A program made the position numbers and the translations under genes. A stretch of 64,000 nucleotides of DNA from assembly GCA_947493695.1 (NCBI GenBank), contig CANLSF010000001.1, forward strand, positions 868,001-932,000, read 5' to 3'. The notes beneath the pieces were generated by a model, which made no database searches, was not told where the DNA came from, and saw only the letters and a program-made list of their open reading frames with translations. Numbering within the stretch: the stretch's first letter is position 1; every line of letters begins with the position of its first letter. The DNA is from an uncultured Kiloniellaceae bacterium. GTDB lineage: Bacteria > Pseudomonadota > Alphaproteobacteria > Kiloniellales > Kiloniellaceae. Positions 45,780-54,674 of the stretch are shown in pieces.

Positions 45780-46463
45780 TCAGGCGGTTTTCTTTTTCCG
45801 CCGCCTTGCTACGATTCCCAGGCCGGATAGTCCCAAAGCAAGTAAAGCAATGCTTGCAGGCTCCGGAACACTGCGCGGCGCGGCGAAGAGTTCGGGCCCA
45901 TGTGAAGCGGTTTCCACTGGTCCGAATGAGGCACCGAAACCGGGTGCGGGAATGCAGCACTGATTTATCAAAAGGATGTCGAGCGGACCGAAGACCGCGA
46001 GCAGCACGGGATCGACGGTGAAGCTGTTGGAAATGAATTGCACACCACCAGTCGGCTCCGCAAAGCCGTTCAAGAAGGAATCAAGGTTTCCCGAAAATAC
46101 GATTGTGCCCGGTGCGATACCAAGCGTAGCGCTGCCGCCAATCAGAGAGAAGGAGCCGCCGGAAAAGACCCCGGCCCCATCAATTGTTGCCTGCAGCGTG
46201 AAGCTGCCGACAAAGTCGTTGGAGATTTGGTTCCCTCCTGAATAGGCATCGTAGAAATCGTATGGCGAGTCTCCGCCACCGAATGTCTGATCGAGGGTAA
46301 AGCTGTCTGTTACCGCGTTGTAAGCGACGATCGAAGGATTGACCGATGTAATAGCCGTGAAAGTCGGTGAGAGATCGTCAGGATTGAGATATGCGGCTTG
46401 GGATGGGGTGTGGAGGAAAAGAATAAAAACCGAACATAACGCGCTAAAAAATTTACTTCGCAT
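45780..46463 (-). CDS. PEP-CTERM sorting-domain protein
   Basis: 227 residues. Signal peptide at residues about 1-23 (ends PSQA). The body is Gly/Ser/Phe-rich beta sequence with no enzyme motif. The C-terminus has the full sorting tripartite signal: VPEPAS, a hydrophobic segment IALLALGLSGLGIVA and a basic RRRKKK tail. Such proteins are cut and exported by an exosortase (EpsH/XrtA type) to the surface or matrix. No exosortase gene is in the window. Confidence 0.88.
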   Translation of the reverse strand: MRSKFFSALCSVFILFLHTPSQAAYLNPDDLSPTFTAITSVNPSIVAYNAVTDSFTLDQTFGGGDSPYDFYDAYSGGNQISNDFVGSFTLQATIDGAGVFSGGSFSLIGGSATLGIAPGTIVFSGNLDSFLNGFAEPTGGVQFISNSFTVDPVLLAVFGPLDILLINQCCIPAPGFGASFGPVETASHGPELFAAPRSVPEPASIALLALGLSGLGIVARRRKKKTA

Positions 46464-47250
46464 TATAATAACCTTTCTGGAAGTTCATTCACATAAAAGG
46501 CCCCCGCCGTCGGGCAAACATGGTTAACGCAAAAACCGGGCCATTTAATTAAAATGTTTAAATTCAGAGAGTTAAGGCTCTTTCTAATTTGCAGTGGCTT
46601 GAGGTTGTTAAGAATTCTGACAGTGTTTTGAGACTTAAACAGAGTTTTTCGCGCCAATATATATACGCTAAAACAATAGTTTGCCCCTCTACACTGCAGA
46701 AACTCTGCGTTTTTATGTTCACTCTGGGTTGTAAGATTCCCCGACGGTCATGGTTTTACGGACAGCCTGGACGCTCCAGGCAGCGAGAATGCGGAATTTT
46801 TTTAACCTGCGCGATATCAGTTCCACAAACGAGCGCTCGATTTTTTTTTCGAAAGGATGAGGTCACGATTGTGGCTCTTAATCAGGTGTCTTGCCGGTTA
46901 CGGTCGTCGGGACTATACCCGCCAGCGCGCTCGTCCGGGTCTTACTATATTTCTGAACGCTGATGCCTTCTGGTGAGATAAAAAAGTAATATGTCCCTTT
47001 AAAAAAATTAAGACGGCCTGCAATACCTCCGTCGCCATGGGAAAAGGGTCGTGAAAAAATTCTCTATCGAAATTCGAGTGATGTGCGTGAATTTCAGAAT
47101 ACAAAAAAACCGACTAAAAACATATGATGTCCCGAAAATAAGACAAACGGTTATCGCGAATGGATATGACCATAGGAGAGATTTCCGTGCAGTATTGTTT
47201 GTCAAAGTTGAGGTGTTCGGCGATCCTGTCCCTGAACGCGCGCGGTGTCT
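46464..47250. other. Long AT-rich region with no recognised gene
   Basis: 787 bases, lower in GC than the neighbours, with several runs of T and A. Short open frames on both strands (up to 124 codons) look random in composition and none has a ribosome site with a family-like product. It must contain the PEP-CTERM gene's promoter at its left end. It marks the left side of the accessory region. Confidence 0.5.
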
Positions 47251-47868
47251 TTACGGCGTGAGACAGGTTTGAATCGCCGGTCGCGCACACACCAGCTCGT
47301 GACAGTTCCGGATCGACGGGTAGGCTGCCAGCAAATCCTCGACCGGTTTGAACCAGGTCACCAGCATGGTCATGTAGATATCGGCGATGGAGAATTGATC
47401 GCCGAGATGATAGGGACCGTTTTCACTTAAGTGCGCATCGACCGGCTGCCAGCACTGCATCAGGGCCTCGACCGCTTTCGTCTTGATTTTGGGGGCGTCG
47501 AAGGGATCGGTGGAAAAGCGCTGCGGATAGTAAAAGCGCTTGTAGGTGTCCTGTACATTGTTGGAGAGATAAAAGAGTGAGCGGAGAAAGAGAGCGCGTT
47601 GCGGATGACCCGGCGGCGGCATCAGGTTGTCCAGGCCGTGTTCCTCGCAAAGATAGAACATGATGGCGGTGGCTTCGTAGAGGACCTCGCCGTTGGGCAG
47701 GCGCATCGCCGGGACCTTGGCGAGAGGGCTGATCGCGCGGTATGCCGCCCCGTAGTTTTCACCGGCGGCAAGATCGACCGGGATCAGCTCGTGCGGCAGT
47801 CCGGCTTCCTCCAAAACGGCCTGTGGCCCGAAGCTTGCGGTGTCGAATGCCCAGTAGAGTTTGTACAT
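47251..47868 (-). CDS. Glutathione S-transferase family protein
   Basis: 205 residues. Thioredoxin-like N-domain (about 1-80: YKLYWAFDTASFGPQAVLEEAG, split by a Ser-type motif; KVPAMRLPNGEVLYEATAIMFYL with the glutathione cis-Pro) and an all-helical C-domain (about 88-200, with FSIADIYMTML as the N-capping motif). Substrate unknown. It lies next to a fragment of a lysE-type 3' end. Confidence 0.88.
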   Translation of the reverse strand: MYKLYWAFDTASFGPQAVLEEAGLPHELIPVDLAAGENYGAAYRAISPLAKVPAMRLPNGEVLYEATAIMFYLCEEHGLDNLMPPPGHPQRALFLRSLFYLSNNVQDTYKRFYYPQRFSTDPFDAPKIKTKAVEALMQCWQPVDAHLSENGPYHLGDQFSIADIYMTMLVTWFKPVEDLLAAYPSIRNCHELVCARPAIQTCLTP

Positions 47869-48315
47869 GCCTTTGTCTCAGTCCTTTTCCGTGCGTCCGT
47901 TGTTTCCACCTTTGCATTGAAGTCATTCTCCAGCAATCCACTGGGTGATCAAGCTGTTTGCCGACCGAGGGCGCTAAAGCTGTGCAGCCCCCATGAGCGA
48001 TACCGGACATCCGACTGAGATCGTGGGGTAACTGTTCCATGACCAACTGAGGCGCTAGCTGCAGTGCGACAGACGGTCGGATTGGGCGGATAGCGGAAGT
48101 TCGCTGTAAGTGCGAAGGCATCGCGTGCCAGTGGAAGGAGCGGACGTTCAGGCATTGATTGCGCTATGACTGATTCGACCCGTCGTGCAAGGTGGGACGC
48201 GAGAGGTGCTGCACTATTTGCAAAGGTTTGCTAAGCAGACCAATATGCGAAACTTGCTGGGCGGAGTAGGACCCGCGTCAGTAAATCCACGACTTCTTCG
48301 AATTGGGCATGACGC
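47869..48315. other. Intergenic region between GST and reverse transcriptase genes
   Basis: 447 bases. It holds the lysE-tail remnant at about 47933-47978 and otherwise degenerate sequence. If the reverse transcriptase uses a structured RNA, its gene could lie in this stretch, but I cannot identify one by eye. Confidence 0.45.
47949..47978 (-). pseudogene. Remnant of a lysE-family 3' end
   Basis: On the minus strand the last codons FSALGRQTA and stop match the C-terminus of the LysE at 54675 (FTALGRQTA and stop). At DNA level 47933-47963 and 54659-54689 agree at 27 of 31 bases, all four differences being transitions, and the match runs past the stop codon into the downstream sequence. Upstream of this fragment no further LysE coding is seen. 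Confidence 0.6.
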
Positions 48316-50403
48316 TTGACTGATCTGTCTCGAGTCTTTGATCTGGCAAACCTCCGGCGGGCTTATCGTTGGACGCTGTCCAATCCTGATGCCGTCTACA
48401 AATCGTATTTTCGCGACTCGTATGATTCTTTCGCCATCGCCTCTGACACCCATCTCAAATGGATCAAGGCTGAAGGCTTGAAGGATCGCTACGAGGCCTC
48501 CCACGCTTCGAAAGTGCTGATGCCCAAGCCTTCCGGCGTTCTCAGGCCGATAGCGTTGCTGAAGGTTGAAGACCAAATCGTCTATCAGGCGATAGTCAAT
48601 CTGATCGCGGAAGAGCTGAAGAAGCGGACAAAGCAACGTTATGAGAAGCGCGTATTTGCGCATCTCTATGCAGGCAAAACCTCGAAGTTTTTTAATATCA
48701 AGTGGCAGAAAAGCTATCGGAAATTTGCGGATCGGCTGCGCCACTGCCATTCACGCGGCTATGATCACATTGCCAGTTTTGACCTGACGTCGTTCTATGA
48801 TTCGATTGATCACCATGTTCTGGTTCACTTCCTGAAAGAGCTTAAGGTCGACGAAGACACCATTGAGTATTTGATGTTTTGCCTTCGCAAATGGACGTCT
48901 GCTACATGGAGCAATGGTCCGGCAAACATCTATCACGAGCACGGGATACCGCAGGGGCCACTCGCCTCGGGAATGCTCTCGGAAGCTGTTCTGCAACATC
49001 TCGACAAGGCCGGAGAACAGGGCGGACGGCGCACCATTTACCTGCGCTATGTCGACGACATCAAGATCCTTGCCAAGACGGAGGAAGACCTTCGGGCAAA
49101 GCTGATAAAGCTGGATATAGCCTCTAAGGAAATCGGACTTTTTCCGCAGACGGCCAAGATCAATATCCGCAAAGTCAGCGATCCTGAAGACGAGATCAAA
49201 TCCGTCAGTCGCCCTCCTGAGCCTTCGCTTATTCTTGGCATTGATCAGAAGAAGCTCACGGCACGCATTCTTGAGCTTTGTCGCCGTGGGCGCGTCGCAT
49301 CACCAGACTCTACGCGCTTCAGATACCTTCTGGCCAAGGTGAACCCCAGCCACCGGTTGAACACGCGGCTGATCAAGGTTCTTCAATCCCATCCGGAATA
49401 CGCACCCCAGATCGCATCCTACATTTCCAGATACGCTCAGGTTCCTGCAGGCATGGCCGCCGATATCAAGGCCTATCTTGACAGTCAAGAGCTCTACCAT
49501 TCCGTTCTGGCCGTCATTCTTGATGCTTGTCTGAAACGGCTTCCACCGCAATACGAGAATGACATCGGGGATGCCGCCGCAGATCGGCTTCTACGACCGA
49601 AAGCGGGGGCATTGCCGCTTCAGCCGACATACAAAGCATCCTTGATTGCCTGGGCCTTGTCTGCACGAAAGCTCACATATGCGGAATATGACGGACTCGT
49701 CTCAGGTGAGCCTGACTGGTGGATCAAGAAACGCTCGGTCATCGCGCTTACCTCGGACACTTACGGTGTGCCGAGCTACGAAGCCTTTATGAATGCACGC
49801 ATGCGAGAAAACGGGTCTGAGGTGGCTAGAATATGCGCCGCCAGACTGGTCGAAGGTTCCCACAAGCTCACGAAACCTTACGGAACTGTCGAAACAACAG
49901 CCAAACATGTCCTTAGGGCCGCAAAACTCATACGCGTTGTTGGCGCGCCGGACAGCCGTATACCCGAGATCATCGCCTATATTCTGAACCGAAAGCGCAC
50001 AACATTTGACTGGAAGGCTTTGTTTGGCCCCGGGCACAAACATGCGGAGCGCATGATGATCATGCTCAAACGGGACAGAGAAGCCAATATCGAGAAATTC
50101 CTCGTGCACCTTGATAGCTGGTGCGACCTTCTTCTCTCGGAGGTTTATGGACGGCTTAAGCCTGGAAAGACTTATCCTGCCTATGGATCGGCATTGAATG
50201 ATGCCAGTCTAGCCGCTGCCCTACCAACTGCTATACCAACCTTGAAAGGCCTTCATGCCTTAAGGCTGGAATCCAGTGTGGCTCACCCGAGAAGCCAGAA
50301 GACTGGAAAGCCCACCAGACGGTTGAAACATCACGATTTTTACAAGATGCGAAAGCAGCTCGTTCCTGCCTTTGACGAAATGGAGCGCGTTATTGTTCCA
50401 TAA
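48316..50403 (+). CDS. Reverse transcriptase, Abi/unknown-group (DRT-like) type
   Basis: 695 residues. RT motifs in order: RPIALLKVEDQIVYQAI (about 77-93), SFDLTSFYDSIDHHVL (154-169, first catalytic Asp156), GIPQGPLASGML (210-221), and YLRYVDDIKIL (242-252, Asp247 and Asp248). After residue 300 come about 400 residues of helical sequence without a maturase/HNH domain, unlike group II intron RTs; it is also too long for a retron RT. This matches Abi and UG RTs, several of which are proven phage-defence proteins. The exact group is not determined. Start is TTG 48316 directly after an in-frame stop, with a weak ribosome site. Confidence 0.85.
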   Translation: MTDLSRVFDLANLRRAYRWTLSNPDAVYKSYFRDSYDSFAIASDTHLKWIKAEGLKDRYEASHASKVLMPKPSGVLRPIALLKVEDQIVYQAIVNLIAEELKKRTKQRYEKRVFAHLYAGKTSKFFNIKWQKSYRKFADRLRHCHSRGYDHIASFDLTSFYDSIDHHVLVHFLKELKVDEDTIEYLMFCLRKWTSATWSNGPANIYHEHGIPQGPLASGMLSEAVLQHLDKAGEQGGRRTIYLRYVDDIKILAKTEEDLRAKLIKLDIASKEIGLFPQTAKINIRKVSDPEDEIKSVSRPPEPSLILGIDQKKLTARILELCRRGRVASPDSTRFRYLLAKVNPSHRLNTRLIKVLQSHPEYAPQIASYISRYAQVPAGMAADIKAYLDSQELYHSVLAVILDACLKRLPPQYENDIGDAAADRLLRPKAGALPLQPTYKASLIAWALSARKLTYAEYDGLVSGEPDWWIKKRSVIALTSDTYGVPSYEAFMNARMRENGSEVARICAARLVEGSHKLTKPYGTVETTAKHVLRAAKLIRVVGAPDSRIPEIIAYILNRKRTTFDWKALFGPGHKHAERMMIMLKRDREANIEKFLVHLDSWCDLLLSEVYGRLKPGKTYPAYGSALNDASLAAALPTAIPTLKGLHALRLESSVAHPRSQKTGKPTRRLKHHDFYKMRKQLVPAFDEMERVIVP

Positions 50404-50856
50404 GGCCCTAAAGATCAATGCACTAGGTACTCGGTCAGGACGGCAGTTTTGACGTGCCGCATCGCAGCATGAACATGGGTAAGTGTATGTCAGGTGTGGG
50501 CCGTTCTCGACACTCTGGACTGGAGTTTTCTGGCGAGGTGTCACAGTGCAGGAAATGACCGGAACGAGCCCTTCCACGACATTGGTTAAGCGGTGTGATC
50601 GCAGACACCTATTGAGTAAATCTGCGGTCAGCGAAACACTTTACAACGTGTGTGCGAAATGCCATCTCTTCGCTTTGTTCGAACCGAACACTGCCCCGAT
50701 CTCTCTAATGGATCCGGTAACAGGGTTGAGCCACGGGATTGTGGTCATTAATCTGCGCAGGGATATTCTGAAATGAGGAATGCTGATTTTTGTATGACGC
50801 ATCGCGATAGGGTGATCGCGTAGCAACTCCCCCTGTGCATCCGAAGAGACTACGCA
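50404..50856. other. Intergenic region downstream of reverse transcriptase
   Basis: 453 bases, no gene supported. It contains the first 75-base direct-repeat copy (50497-50571). Confidence 0.5.
50497..50571 (+). repeat. 75-base direct repeat, copy 1
   Basis: Begins TGGGCCGTTCTCGACACTCT and ends ACCGGAACGAGCCC. It matches 53083-53157 at 72 of 75 bases, same orientation, and similarity stops sharply at both ends. The two copies enclose the coupled gene pair at 50857-52731. Confidence 0.9.
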
Positions 50857-51501
50857 ATGTCGAATGAAAGCCGCGGATTTCTGGCGCATCCTCTGTTTGT
50901 CGCTGTTGTAGTCGTGTGTCTTGGCGCCGCCGGGTTTCTGTTGCAACGGTACTATTTCGACGCTGACCGAAGCGCGGTTCGGCTCGAAGTTCAAGCACTG
51001 GAGCAGGTCACGGAGCTGATCGGCGATCTTCCAAATGCAGATGGAACGACCGTCTACTGTGACACAATGCGCCTTAAGCTTCTGGTTGCGCATAATGGCG
51101 AAGGGAACTCCCGCGTTTCGGTTCTGCGTTTGGGTGTTCGGCATGAGATAGCCAACGAGACAGTGGATTTGACTGGCTGTCGGATAGACCCACTGGCTGG
51201 GCGTCCTCACGGTATTGTCGGTGCGGAAAGTTACAAGATTCATTTCAGGAGAAATGGGGTTGACGCGAGGCACTTCGTCTCACAAACGAACTCTAGCGTG
51301 ATCGATCCGGCTAACCTAATCACCAAGCAGAGCGGCCCTGCATTCATTTCAATCGCACGAGACGACGCTCCGGTCGTGTTCGACATCATAGTCACCAACG
51401 TGCGCAAAGATTTACTCTCTATCACTTTCGTCGCAGAGACTGATGTCGAGGACCAACAGCCAACAAGCACCTCTCCATTCTTGATCGCGGGGGCTCGGTG
51501 A
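50857..51501 (+). CDS. Uncharacterised single-pass membrane protein
   Basis: 214 residues. One membrane segment near the N-terminus (about 11-30, PLFVAVVVVCLGAAGFLLQ) with a large, beta-rich outer part containing Cys66 and Cys109, which could form a disulfide. I recognise no family; the strand pattern suggests an Ig-like or similar sandwich. The stop is directly followed by the next gene's ATG, so the two should be translated together. Flanked by the 75-base direct repeats. Confidence 0.75.
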   Translation: MSNESRGFLAHPLFVAVVVVCLGAAGFLLQRYYFDADRSAVRLEVQALEQVTELIGDLPNADGTTVYCDTMRLKLLVAHNGEGNSRVSVLRLGVRHEIANETVDLTGCRIDPLAGRPHGIVGAESYKIHFRRNGVDARHFVSQTNSSVIDPANLITKQSGPAFISIARDDAPVVFDIIVTNVRKDLLSITFVAETDVEDQQPTSTSPFLIAGAR

Positions 51502-52731
51502 ATGCCCGCACAGTCGCTACGGGCCGTGGGCGCCGCACTACTTCTAGGCCTAGCTCTGTCACCTGCGCTAGCAGAGGACACGTCTAAAACTGACGCGTTC
51601 ATGAGGTCAGTCCAGGATGGATTTCGGTCGACGACCGAGTTGAAAGAGGTCGACGCCCTAGTCGCCGACGAGAAGTTCGAAGAGGCTTTCGTTGCAGTCA
51701 CAGAGGTCATCGAGCAGGCTTCTAAATCGGCACCGTCCTCAAGACGCGCGCGGTTCGTCGGAGCTGAGGCGCTTATGCGCCGCGCCGAGATCCGACAGAA
51801 GCTGCTCCATGACAACCTGAAGATCATAGCTGACGAAAACGCGGCCGCCGAATTGGGTTCAGTCCGCGCAATGTACCACTATGCGTCTCGGATCATCCTA
51901 TTGCATTCGCCCGGAGAGCAACAAGGTATCGACATTGGCCTGCTGCCACCAATCGCGGCGGCTAAGGAGATGTACCGGCGCGCCGCTTTTTTGGGTGACC
52001 TTACGTCGGCCGACCTGCTAACGGCGACACTCGTTATGCCTCATGAATTTCTAGAGAAGAACTACTGGGGCTTTCTGCAACGCGTGAACGCCGACCTCAA
52101 AAAGTTCGCGTCAGTCCATAAGGATTTTGAGGACGTTCTGACGCCCCGCGATTTCACTCTGCTCAGGGCGGCGGTAGATCGTTACGGTTTGAGCGAGATC
52201 GATGGACTGGTGACAACGCCTTCGTTACCAGGCCGGTCTGTGTTCGTCGCATATCAGAATGATTACTGGCTGAGACGAAGGTTAGCCTTCGCATGGAGGG
52301 CATTTTTTGCTGAGAACCAGCCTTCTTCCATGTTCACCATTGCCGATACATTCGACGCGGAGCGATCGGTTGTAGCAGTCGAGGGCTTGAGCGATCTCTA
52401 CCTGATTGTGCCTGGCGCGGCAGGTACCGTTCTTCCGAATCTTGTAGTGATCGAACGAGAGGCGACGGCGGATGCGATTTCAGCTGGCGACGAGATAATG
52501 GTTCGATGCGGGTCTGACGACCACAAAGCAACTGTATGGTCGGTAGATCGGGAAAAGCGCATAGTTCATATTGTCGACCCGTTCTATGAGTTCTGGAAAC
52601 CGGACCAAACACCGTGCACGCCCAGCTTCGATTTAATTGAGTTCACCTCAGCTCGCCAATTGATAAAGCTTGACCTAGACGAGGTAGTGCCGATGGTGTT
52701 GGCGATCTTCACGCTAAGAGATCCATTGTAA
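51502..52731 (+). CDS. Uncharacterised secreted helical-repeat protein
   Basis: 409 residues with a signal peptide (about 1-24, ending ALA). Residues 30-190 are helical with TPR/Sel1-like spacing (YHYASRIILLHSPGEQQG, AAKEMYRRAAFLGDLTSADLL). The C-terminal part (about 230-400) is a mixed domain containing DDHKATVWSVDREKRIVHIV followed by DPFYEFW; His/Asp residues there recall papain-like or transglutaminase folds, but the catalytic Cys is not obvious. No family recognised. Starts with ATG immediately after the upstream stop; likely acts in the periplasm with the upstream membrane protein. Confidence 0.75.
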   Translation: MPAQSLRAVGAALLLGLALSPALAEDTSKTDAFMRSVQDGFRSTTELKEVDALVADEKFEEAFVAVTEVIEQASKSAPSSRRARFVGAEALMRRAEIRQKLLHDNLKIIADENAAAELGSVRAMYHYASRIILLHSPGEQQGIDIGLLPPIAAAKEMYRRAAFLGDLTSADLLTATLVMPHEFLEKNYWGFLQRVNADLKKFASVHKDFEDVLTPRDFTLLRAAVDRYGLSEIDGLVTTPSLPGRSVFVAYQNDYWLRRRLAFAWRAFFAENQPSSMFTIADTFDAERSVVAVEGLSDLYLIVPGAAGTVLPNLVVIEREATADAISAGDEIMVRCGSDDHKATVWSVDREKRIVHIVDPFYEFWKPDQTPCTPSFDLIEFTSARQLIKLDLDEVVPMVLAIFTLRDPL

Positions 52732-53082
52732 CAACCCAAGCCTGTCCATCGCGGATTCGGTGGCCCCCTCTTATGAAACGGATCCACGCCTAATGTTGAC
52801 TTCCTTAACAAGGAGCATCCGTGCCTGGGAAGAAGGACAAGTCCGCATAAATCGTCGCTAAGCCGTGGCAAGCCTTTTCCCCATCGTCTCTTCCGTTTCC
52901 GATTGGCCTAGCCAGTGCTGGTCTGAAGAAGATCTGAAAATGATTGTAAGCCTCGCAAGTCGGAACGGCAGGTTTGTCCCGCGGAGCCGACCTAAAGCCA
53001 TTGTTCGACTTTGCACTCGCTGCGAATGACAGCTTTTGGGAACGCAGCTGCAAAATCTGAAGCCTGGTACGAACGGCTGCTA

Positions 53083-53157
53083 TGGGCCGTTCTCGACACT
53101 CTGGACTGCAGTCTTCTGGCGAGGTGTCGCAGTGCAGGAAATGACCGGAACGAGCCC
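53083..53157 (+). repeat. 75-base direct repeat, copy 2
   Basis: Same orientation as 50497-50571 with three substitutions. Flanking bases on both sides differ from those of copy 1. Confidence 0.9.
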
Positions 53158-53282
53158 AATGTGCTAGTTGCTGCATGATGCGCGAATGTCATCTTATGGT
53201 GGGTTGGCCAAAAAAAGGAGTTTTGCCGAGATTTTACCGTACAAGATAAGTCATTGATTGTGTTCTCAATGCCATCAATTAC

Positions 53283-53315
53283 AAAAAAGACCGTTTTTGA
53301 TCGGTAGGTTTTTTG
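53283..53315 (-). terminator. Weak terminator-like hairpin for the minus-strand gene
   Basis: Read on the minus strand, ACCG and CGGT pair around ATCAAAAA, followed by C and six T. The short stem is weak, but it lies 34 bases after the stop of the 282-residue protein gene. Confidence 0.35.
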
Positions 53316-53338
53316 TTCCCTAGCGGTCACTTGCCTCG

Positions 53339-54187
53339 TTAATTGGAAGCTTTGGCCTGTTCGGCATCAGTTTCCGCCAAGGCTTCTTGAAGTCTGTCCG
53401 CTGCCTGTCCAGGCTTAAGCTGCCGCGTTAGTATGTGACCTAAAACACCTCCGGCCCCTAACCCTACAGGCCCGGCGATTAGCGAACCAAGCGAGGAACA
53501 TGTAAGAATGATGCTCGTCGGAATTGTGGCGCTGGCAATATTCTCCGGAGTGAAAGTGTCTACAAAATTCTCGAATAGCGCTGATCTGAATCTCGCTCCC
53601 CAAGATCCAGCCGTCTCCACTTCTGATGGATTGTCCGAAGTGTGGATTTCCTGGCTCTCTTCGACGAGTAACATTAACTCTTCAATGGACTGAAGTTTTT
53701 GTAGTCTCAAATCCTCCGGATCGAAATTGTCACCTCTAACCTGCTCCCGAAGCTCCAAAAGAAGCGAGAGAGATGCTTGGGACACCAGTAGCACCTGTAG
53801 GCGCACAACACTCGTTTCATTTCTATTTTGGACGGCTTGCGATAAGTTGGATGAGCCAGAGCTCATGAAGTGCGCCAATAGCCCGTTGGCGAGCTTTCGC
53901 GTATCTGCGATTTGGCTTAACTCATTCATGTGCGGTGATGTTCTATTTTGGGGATTTCGAAATTTCGGATCGTCGTATATCGGATCGTCGTGTAAGAGAT
54001 GACGGATAATGATCGGTGGGACTCCAGACATCGTTTGAAGCTTCTTCTCATCCAATGACCATTCCAGAATGATGGAGTTCAGTTCTCCTTGAATTTTTCC
54101 ATGTTCATAGCCTTTCTGACTGTCCAAGGCCTCCAATAGACTTTGAAGCCTAATGACTGTTCGCCATGCTGCTTTTACTGCGCTCAT
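53339..54187 (-). CDS. Uncharacterised helical protein with glycine-rich hydrophobic tail
   Basis: 282 residues. The first 220 are helical and charged (SLLLELREQVRGDNF, LRLQKLQSIEELMLLVEESQE suggest coiled-coil). Residues about 222-258 form a hydrophobic Gly-rich stretch (SIILTCSSLGSLIAGPVGLG, then AGGVLGHIL) that could insert in a membrane as a hairpin, before a short charged tail. No family recognised. A helical sensor with a membrane-active end is a known shape among abortive-infection effectors, but here that is only a guess from layout and location. Confidence 0.7.
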   Translation of the reverse strand: MSAVKAAWRTVIRLQSLLEALDSQKGYEHGKIQGELNSIILEWSLDEKKLQTMSGVPPIIIRHLLHDDPIYDDPKFRNPQNRTSPHMNELSQIADTRKLANGLLAHFMSSGSSNLSQAVQNRNETSVVRLQVLLVSQASLSLLLELREQVRGDNFDPEDLRLQKLQSIEELMLLVEESQEIHTSDNPSEVETAGSWGARFRSALFENFVDTFTPENIASATIPTSIILTCSSLGSLIAGPVGLGAGGVLGHILTRQLKPGQAADRLQEALAETDAEQAKASN

Positions 54188-54674
54188 TTGAACTTACTCC
54201 AGAACCCAACTACCATATACCTCTGCGAGAGAAATTGATCTAGCTAGACATGTTAGCGTGCAACGCAAGGCGAATACTAACGGTATCGACCGCGAAATGC
54301 TCTGGTGCGCGAGACATTTGTTAACCGCCGAGGAACTGCTCAAAACTCATACTTTTTTGCCACCGGCATAAAGGCTGTATTTTTGCACGTAATCGAGAGC
54401 GGCCATTAGAGCAGCTGCAGTTAAATTTAGCTTTGTCCGCCATCCGGACCTTTGCTTGCGCGCCTGGTTCGCGAGCGCGGCGAATGTCTGGTTCAGTGTT
54501 CCGTACCTGCTGCACCGACTATGTAAACGACCGGCAGCAAGGGGCCGATTGCAGACCCTCTGCGTGGCAGGTTAACGATTGTGAAGTCTGCGCATCTCGA
54601 TTTCAGCTTTCTTGAAGGTCAGCTATAGACGGGGTTCGCGGCTTGGAGGTTTTTTTCGGCAATCCGCCGGGTGA
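54188..54674. other. Intergenic region, right side of accessory region
   Basis: 487 bases, no gene. The stretch 54400-54490 resembles decayed sequence. The 3' end adjoins the lysE stop and carries the right copy of the lysE-tail repeat (54659-54689). Confidence 0.45.

Larger units (their letters stand above)
52732..53338. other. Intergenic region with second direct-repeat copy
   Basis: 607 bases without a supported gene. It holds the repeat copy at 53083-53157 and a terminator-like hairpin near 53290. Short frames here translate to fragments that look like decayed sequence common between genes in this group. Confidence 0.5.

Noticed and set aside
46589-46963. 124-codon open frame in the AT-rich region
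   Set aside because: No ribosome site, cysteine- and arginine-rich random-looking product, no family resemblance.
48316-50403. Retron or group II intron RT
   Set aside because: Too long for a retron RT, no msr/msd inverted repeats near it, and no maturase X, DNA-binding or HNH domain or intron domain V sequence at its end.
52805-53176. 123-codon minus-strand frame over repeat copy 2
   Set aside because: The frame overlaps the 75-base repeat, and its sequence looks like decayed intergenic material; the matching frame is not kept at copy 1.
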